Source of the DNA: Macrotrachela quadricornifera
Taxonomy: Eukaryota; Rotifera; Eurotatoria; Philodinida; Philodinidae
Direction of reading: 5' to 3'
Assembly (NCBI GenBank): GCA_022393335.1
Contig: JAJEKB010020600.1
Span: forward strand, 578,115 to 642,114
Length of the DNA stretch: 64,000 bases
The notes beneath the pieces are model-generated. The model was given only the letters and a program-made list of their open reading frames with translations. It was not told the DNA's origin and did not search any database. A program made the translations under genes and the position numbers. Position 1 is the stretch's first letter, and each line of letters opens with the position of its first letter. This document shows positions 58,460-64,000 of this stretch, in pieces.

Positions 58460-60181
58460 GAGGAGAGGAAAAGGTGAATAAACTATAAGGAACAACTGTT
58501 GCAATTTTGCGTTTGATTCAAGGGAAAATGTAAAAGCCAATAAAAGAATATTGATAACTCAATGAAAAAATAAGTCTTAGTAAATGATCGTTCAAAAATT
58601 TTTAATTCGAGGCAAAAAAATTGAAGATGATTCTATCCCTGAAGAAGTAATGATTAATGAATATTTCATATTAGAGAACTATTCATAGATTTTTCTCTCA
58701 ATTAAACTCGTATTTTAGTCGCTGAAAATAATACATACAAATAAACGATCAATGAATAATTTATACTAAATAAATATTTCAAGTCGATGAAAGCATATTT
58801 GAATATTTCATCGAAAAATAACCTATACTAACCAACTATTCAAATATATTATTCGATTTTGATCGAAGATTTCTATTTAATTATATTATTGACAAACACA
58901 TAATCAATAAATATGTAATAAAATAGAAATATTCAAATGTTATGTTGAATACGAGTCTAATTCTGGAAACTGATCAGAACATCGATGAATATATCATGAA
59001 AAGATAATTCACACTAGGAAACTATTAACATTCATCCAACGAATAATTAGCATAATGTATTAGCTCAAATACTTTTTTCGATTACAAGTAAAAATTTTGA
59101 GATGATTATTTAAATGAAGGAACATATTGAAAAAACATATGCACATAGATGATTGACAACAAAATAACGAAGAACGAACACATTTGTACGCAGCTAAAAG
59201 CAATATTGTGCTATTTATGAAATGATATATTTGTATATTAAAGGACCTGTAGCCAAAGTATAGAAAAAGAAGAGGATAGTTTGCACCATAATTGCAATTC
59301 AAGCATATTCTCACGCTCATCTATATAGTGGTCGACATTAACCATACGTTAATTAACGAGACAATATGTCCAAACTGTAAGAGAAGTGAAATAACTGATG
59401 AAGAAAATTAATAACTTTAAAAGTATATCGCAATATTTTTTTCTGCATTTTTTATTTGAATATTAAAGTATTTGTTAGAAAAACGTAATCATCTAGTCTT
59501 GTATAAATTATCAAAAAGAAAAAAGATTCAATTTATTGATAAATACCATAAAACTTAATATAATATGAAGAATTGTTCTTATCTTTATTCTTCATGCCCA
59601 ACAAATCGTCAATGAAGTATTTACAGTTAGGATTATCAACTTGTGAAAGTAGATGATATTTTGTTAACAATTAAATTACAGTAAACTATGAGAGAAAAAA
59701 AGAGATACCCACCAGATAAAGTTAGATTGATGTTAACGAACACTATAAAAAGTTCATTTGACCCTTCAGTAAGAATAGTCAATGCATCAACGAAGAAAAA
59801 AAGAATTTTTTGATAGCAGCGATAGCCGTCAGCTCTTTTTTTTTCTACCATATATATTTTTTCTTTCTTTCGTCACCGCAAACATGGACGGAAAAGGTCA
59901 TCGATTGTCTTTTTTTTCTTTCTGGCAAACAATCGGAAAATATAGTTTCCAAGTGACACATTCATTTTACGATTTTCATTTAAAAATTTCAACTGCAAAT
60001 ACATACAATATGTTTTGGTAATTCTACTGAATTAGACCAATCTTGTTGATATCCTTAATAATAATAATAATAAATATATGCTTGTCTATTGAAGGTGAAG
60101 TGGATAATTTTTTTCTTAACATATTTACTTTTTATGGAAGAAATAAAAATTTTCTAAAATAATTGTTTCAGAAAATTAGAC
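58460..60181. other. Region upstream of the four-pass membrane gene
   Basis: AT-rich, with two minus-strand hydrophobic frames (59060-59320 and 59636-59851, the latter MVEKKRADGYRCYQKILFFF then a donor-like GGTGGGTAT) that could be exons of an unknown membrane protein divergent from the 60182 gene. No family resemblance, so I do not call a gene. (AAT)n lies at 60058-60075. Confidence 0.25.
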
Positions 60182-61770
60182 ATGACGGTCACTTATACTT
60201 CTCGCAGTTCTCGACGATCACGATCGACAATATTCAAAATAGAATTCAAGAAACTTCATTCTCGCTTAAATACAACTTATTGTACAAAATTATCTCGTAA
60301 AAGCATATCGAAGTAAGAAGAATGCCTTTTCCTTCTTTATTAATTGCATGCAATTCAAACAAAAATAAATAGGATAGAACAGAAACCTTTAATAATGGGT
60401 GGCCCATAAAGAATGAACCTCTGAATAGTTTGTATTTTTCTCACCTATAATTCAGCTTAGAAAAAAAAAAATTTGAGACTTGTGATGCAATCGATTGGTT
60501 CAAGAATTGTAATTTTTAAAGACAACATTTTTTCCATTTTTTTTACTGCACATTTTAATTCTTTGACTATTCTACATTTGAACATTACTGTATTCAAGAA
60601 AACAAAATATACCACAAAATACCGTGTGAAAAGTTCTTCAAACTACAAACTAAAGTTTATTTTAATAGTGTACTTTTTTATTTTCAAAAAACAGAAAGAT
60701 TTTGTGAGACCAATCTTTTTCCGTTATGAAAAGCTGGTCGCACAGAGTTTAGGACCTCGTTGAGCATTAAAAAGTACAGAAATAAAATATTTTCATGCTG
60801 TATCTTGTAGTATATTTTATTTTCTTGAACACAGTGATATTCAAAGAAACAATAATAGAAGAAATAATTTCTAAAAAGTGTTGTCTTTCAAAGTTGCAAT
60901 TCTTGAACCAATCGATTGCATCACAAGTCTCAAAATCTTTTGTTTCTAAGCTGAATTATAGGTGAGAAAAATACAAAATACTCAGAGGTTCATTCTTTAT
61001 GAGTCATCTGTTAGAATTATTCAAAAAAATTTAAATATTTCTTGATCTGTCTCATTCTATAATTGTAGACCAAAAACAATTCTATATCGCACATCCGCTT
61101 GGATAAATAGATGGAGTTTAGTACACTCGATAATGATGTTCATATGCATATTGATCCATTATTGGCCACCTTTGATAAATAGCAGTTCCATCATTTTTCA
61201 ACCAAATAATAAAACATTGATTAAACATGAATACTTCAGTTGGATACACTATGGTGAGTATATCAATTTTGAATATTTTAAAGAATTAATTAAAAAGTGA
61301 TTGAATGCAAGAATTTTTTTTCATCTCTTTTAGATTGGTGTTCATCATCATCTCCTCTCCTTAACAATACTCATAGTTATGCAGTTGTAGACCAATCTTT
61401 GATTCTTCTAAGTGGAACTTGCTATATAATGTTAATTATCGGCCTTCTCTTTTATTTTATTTCGAATAAAAAATCAACCAATGATAAAGGTTTAAATTTC
61501 TGGTATGACTTATTAGTATTTAGTATGTTTGTTGGTTCATCTGTCTGTAATCAATGGATTAGTTCATTCACTTGTCGACCAGTTGAAATATTGTACGATA
61601 AAAGATTTACATCAATTCTTGGTATGCAAATGATTAGTTTTATTGTATGCGTTCATTTGGCTTATGGTTTAGGAACTATCTTTACACCATTTTTTGATCA
61701 ACACGTACATACGTTATCCAGATTAGATAGTTGTACTCCATTATTTTCTTCTATAGATAATATACCTTGA
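60182..61770 (+). CDS. Four-pass membrane protein, three exons, family unknown
   Basis: Exons 60182-60312, 61069-61253 and 61334-61770 join in one 250-residue frame: donors GTAAGA and GTGAGT, acceptors TTGTAG and CTTTTAG, phases consistent. The N-terminus is basic and cytosolic-looking (MTVTYTSRSSRRSRS). TM1 is at about residues 63-83 (SLVHSIMMFICILIHYWPPL). A loop with Asn-x-Ser/Thr sites (NSSS, NNTH) follows. Then come TM2 (ILLSGTCYIMLIIGLLFYFI), TM3 (LLVFSMFVGSSVCNQW) and TM4 (GMQMISFIVCVHLAYGLGTI), with a short tail. This resembles tetraspan/clarin-like topology, but no signature settles the family. The first intron (756 bp) is long because it contains a 617-bp MITE; the second is 80 bp. 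Confidence 0.75.
60395..61011. mobile_element. Tc1/mariner-type MITE in intron 1, TA duplication
   Basis: Inverted ends of about 130 bp, 60395-60530 and 60883-61011, share ATAAAGAATGAACCTCTGA and ACTTGTGATGCAATCGATTG. TA flanks both ends (60393-60394, 61012-61013). The interior (60540-60880) is AT-rich, with a 96-codon frame of no known family. TA target and ends fit Tc1/mariner. Confidence 0.85.
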
Positions 61771-62887
61771 TTGTAATTTAATATGGCTTTACTATGTAAT
61801 AAATATCTTAACAATTAGCTGTTCGTTTCAGAATAAATAGAAAAACTTTTCTAAATGATTATTTCGTAGATATTTTTTCAAATGATAAGAATAAAAATCA
61901 AATTCAATAGTCTGCAAGAAAGTACAACAAATAGCAAAAATTGATATTTAACAAAAACATGTATAATCACTTTTTCATTTGCTCGTTGGCTTACAAGATT
62001 TAATCCAAAGATGTAACAATTAATTGAATTTTTTCGCTAGTTCGTACTCCGTGTATGTAATGTTGTAATAAAAATCCTGAAGGATATGTGAGTGAATCAT
62101 CTCAAACAAATACATGTAACTGTATTTTCTCTCTAGGAACGTTTTTTTTCCTTACAACCGTTTTGGAATAGAATTTTAAAAGTATTTAATTTTATCAAAA
62201 AAATATTTTTTTGATTGAGAAAAAATTAGTTGTTGGTGCATAGTTTTAAAAATTGTTCTCAATGAATACAATGATCAAATTGTTGAATATCTGAAAAAGT
62301 AATCATTGATAGTTTTCTCAACGTTCTTCGGCTTGTTCAAACGTAACGCTGTTACGTTTTTGACAAACCTTTTTCTAATGATCTCGAGCGTTTTAAGAGC
62401 CAAAAGGTTCGTTCAAACGTCAATCGATGCAGCTCGTCATTCGCTATTTACGGCATAAAAATGGGAAATTACAGTTGAAGAATCAAAGTTTTAAGAGGGA
62501 TTTACTATCGCGTAACGCTGTTACAAAAAGAGGCCCTAAGCTTGGAGTGTTCTCACATCATCTGTAATTCCCTGCGAAAGCTGCTACGCAAATGGGGTCA
62601 TCGCAGAGTATATTTTGTAGAGCATTAAACGAGCTTCTTAACGATGAAAAAAATTTTCTTCTAATTGTTTTCAATCTCGTAAAAAAATCAAAAAACAAAC
62701 GTAATGCTGTCACGTTTTTCGTAACGCTGTTACGCTTTTTTTTCGTAAATCATGATATTCTTTTCAGTTAGAGTAAACTCTATCCGAATCGGTTGTTATA
62801 ATGTTCTAACAGATGTTCCTATTCATTTTCAACGCCAAAGATCACGTTGGCGTGTACAGGAACCTATTAGCTGTTAGTCAAGTTTCT
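61771..62887. other. 3' flank and GTAACGCTGTTAC-bearing stretch
   Basis: No gene. GTAACGCTGTTAC occurs at 62343-62355 (extended to ACGTAAC.GCT.GTTACGT), 62512-62524 and 62721-62733, with a variant at 62701-62713. Otherwise unremarkable AT-rich DNA. Confidence 0.4.
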
Positions 62888-63588
62888 AAAGGAGTTGGCG
62901 CCTTTTCCATGAATTATACCCCATCATCCTCCCCTCCCTCATCGAATTTTATTTTCGTTTAATTATTTTTTGATTGAGAATCGTGCAAAGATATTAGATC
63001 ACATAATGAGACGTTGAAATTTTTTGATATTAGTAAAAATAATTAATACTTTATAGGGAAGGGGAGTGATTTGCATAGGAAATACCAAAAAATAGATGGT
63101 ATTTCGAGATTTTGATTATCAAAAGTCGATTTTTATGAAAAATAAATGTCATATTCGGAATCAGCATGAAAAAATACACCAGAAACTCTAATTTTCATCG
63201 TAAAATTTTTCCGTCAAAATTTTGACACGTAGGGGGGACGGGTTAAAGTTTTACGAATAACAAGGCTGAAGGGAATAGGGATCAAAGTTTTGACGGAAAA
63301 CTTTTACGATGAAAATTAGAGTTTCTAGTGTATTTTTTCATGCTGATTCCGAATATGACATTTATTTTTCATAAAAATCGACTTTTGCTAATCAAAATCT
63401 TGAAATACCGTCTATTTTTGGGTATTTCTATGAAAGTGACTCCTCTTCCCTATGAAGTATTGACTATTTTTACTAATATCAAAAAAGTTCAACGTCTCAT
63501 TTAGTGATCTAATATCTTCGCACGATCCTCAATCAAAAACTAACTAAACGAAAAAGACTCATCAGGGAGTATAGGCGCCAACTCCTTT
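62888..63588. mobile_element. 701-bp foldback element
   Basis: The ends AAAGGAGTTGGCGCC and GGCGCCAACTCCTTT are exact complements. The arms of about 300-330 bp remain highly similar (AAATGTCATATTCGGAATCA, CTTTTACGATGAAAATTAGA) around a loop at about 63220-63285. The arms contain ATGCTGATTCCGAATAT. No coding capacity or clear target duplication. Confidence 0.92.
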
Positions 63589-64000
63589 CATTCTGATTTG
63601 TATATATACGAACTCCTATAGTTAACGTTTATGATAACCAGAACATTAAGAAAGAAATAAAAACTGGATTTGTTCGAGAGATTTGCCGCTAGACAAGTAA
63701 CGCAAAAACTGCAAATCATATTAAGACTCCATATTGTTACCATCTGACACTTGCAATATTGAAATTCATGCTGAACCACATGAGTTCCACATAGTACCGA
63801 TAATAAAGTTTTCGTAACAGCGTTACATTTATCTATTTTAATATGAAATATTTTTGAGAAACAAATTAGTACATTAGAACCGCCGCGAAAAGTTAGTGAT
63901 AGCTCACTAGTTTGTTTAGGAATATCCTCAAAGTGGGTTGTTAAAATTTTAAAATATAGCCTTTTTCGCAACGCTGTTATGGAACCATTAATCAAGTATT
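63589..64000. other. Window end; unrecognised minus-strand frame
   Basis: A 135-codon open frame on the minus strand (63588-63995) has no recognisable domain and begins at the foldback border, so it may be chance. It contains GTAACAGCGTTAC at 63814-63826 and a variant at 63968-63980. Confidence 0.25.

Overview
The window is AT-rich nuclear DNA from a small animal, most probably a bdelloid rotifer (Rotaria/Adineta type). Evidence for this: very short introns (46-60 bp) in otherwise animal-type genes; an ADP-ribosyltransferase-TPR gene and an NHL-propeller gene of kinds common in bdelloids; a GIY-YIG-type Penelope-like retroelement; and enzymes of bacterial or fungal flavour. The species assignment is inference.

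Layout. 0.9-7.7 kb (minus) is a many-exon, apparently intact full-length ABCB/P-glycoprotein transporter. 7.8-13.1 kb is a mobile-element nest: a 721-bp hAT-type element with an 8-bp target duplication, a T/G-skewed stretch with an antisense LSU-rRNA-like segment, and a broken Penelope-like element split by a 683-bp hAT-type element, all bracketed by about 110-bp inverted repeats. 13-22.6 kb holds only repeats: a decayed BED-zinc-finger fragment, a 1.9-kb foldback with a nested hAT element, a Foldback-like element whose arms are 34-bp subrepeats, and a tRNA-like SINE. 22.7-27.8 kb carries an unusual enzyme set: a TauD-type Fe(II)/2-oxoglutarate dioxygenase, then an ATP-grasp domain fused to a PaaK-like adenylating domain. 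28.5-34.4 kb is repeats and a decayed LINE. 37.1-38.1 kb (minus) is an NHL beta-propeller exon. 39.2-40.4 kb is a second LINE fragment. 41.5-44.4 kb is a large inverted repeat with a 1.3-kb hAT-type element inside. 44.8-45.6 kb (minus) is an unknown ORF, followed by a 400-N gap flanked by inverted repeats and a hAT dimerisation-domain remnant. 46.9-52.6 kb holds foldbacks and a dead mariner. 53.0-54.6 kb (minus) is the ART-TPR gene. 60.2-61.8 kb is a newly assembled three-exon four-pass membrane protein with a TA-flanked MITE in its first intron. The right end is a foldback and a cluster of a 13-bp near-palindrome.

Host genes are few. The transporter, the secreted-looking NHL protein, the ART-TPR protein and the four-pass protein appear unrelated to one another. 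The dioxygenase/ATP-grasp/adenylation set looks like one pathway or one broken polypeptide. The dominant theme is inverted repeats: at least ten long hairpin-forming elements, and five hAT-type elements with exact 8-bp target duplications (TSDs), in 64 kb. No tRNA or CRISPR was found, and the only rRNA signal is the degraded LSU-like insert.
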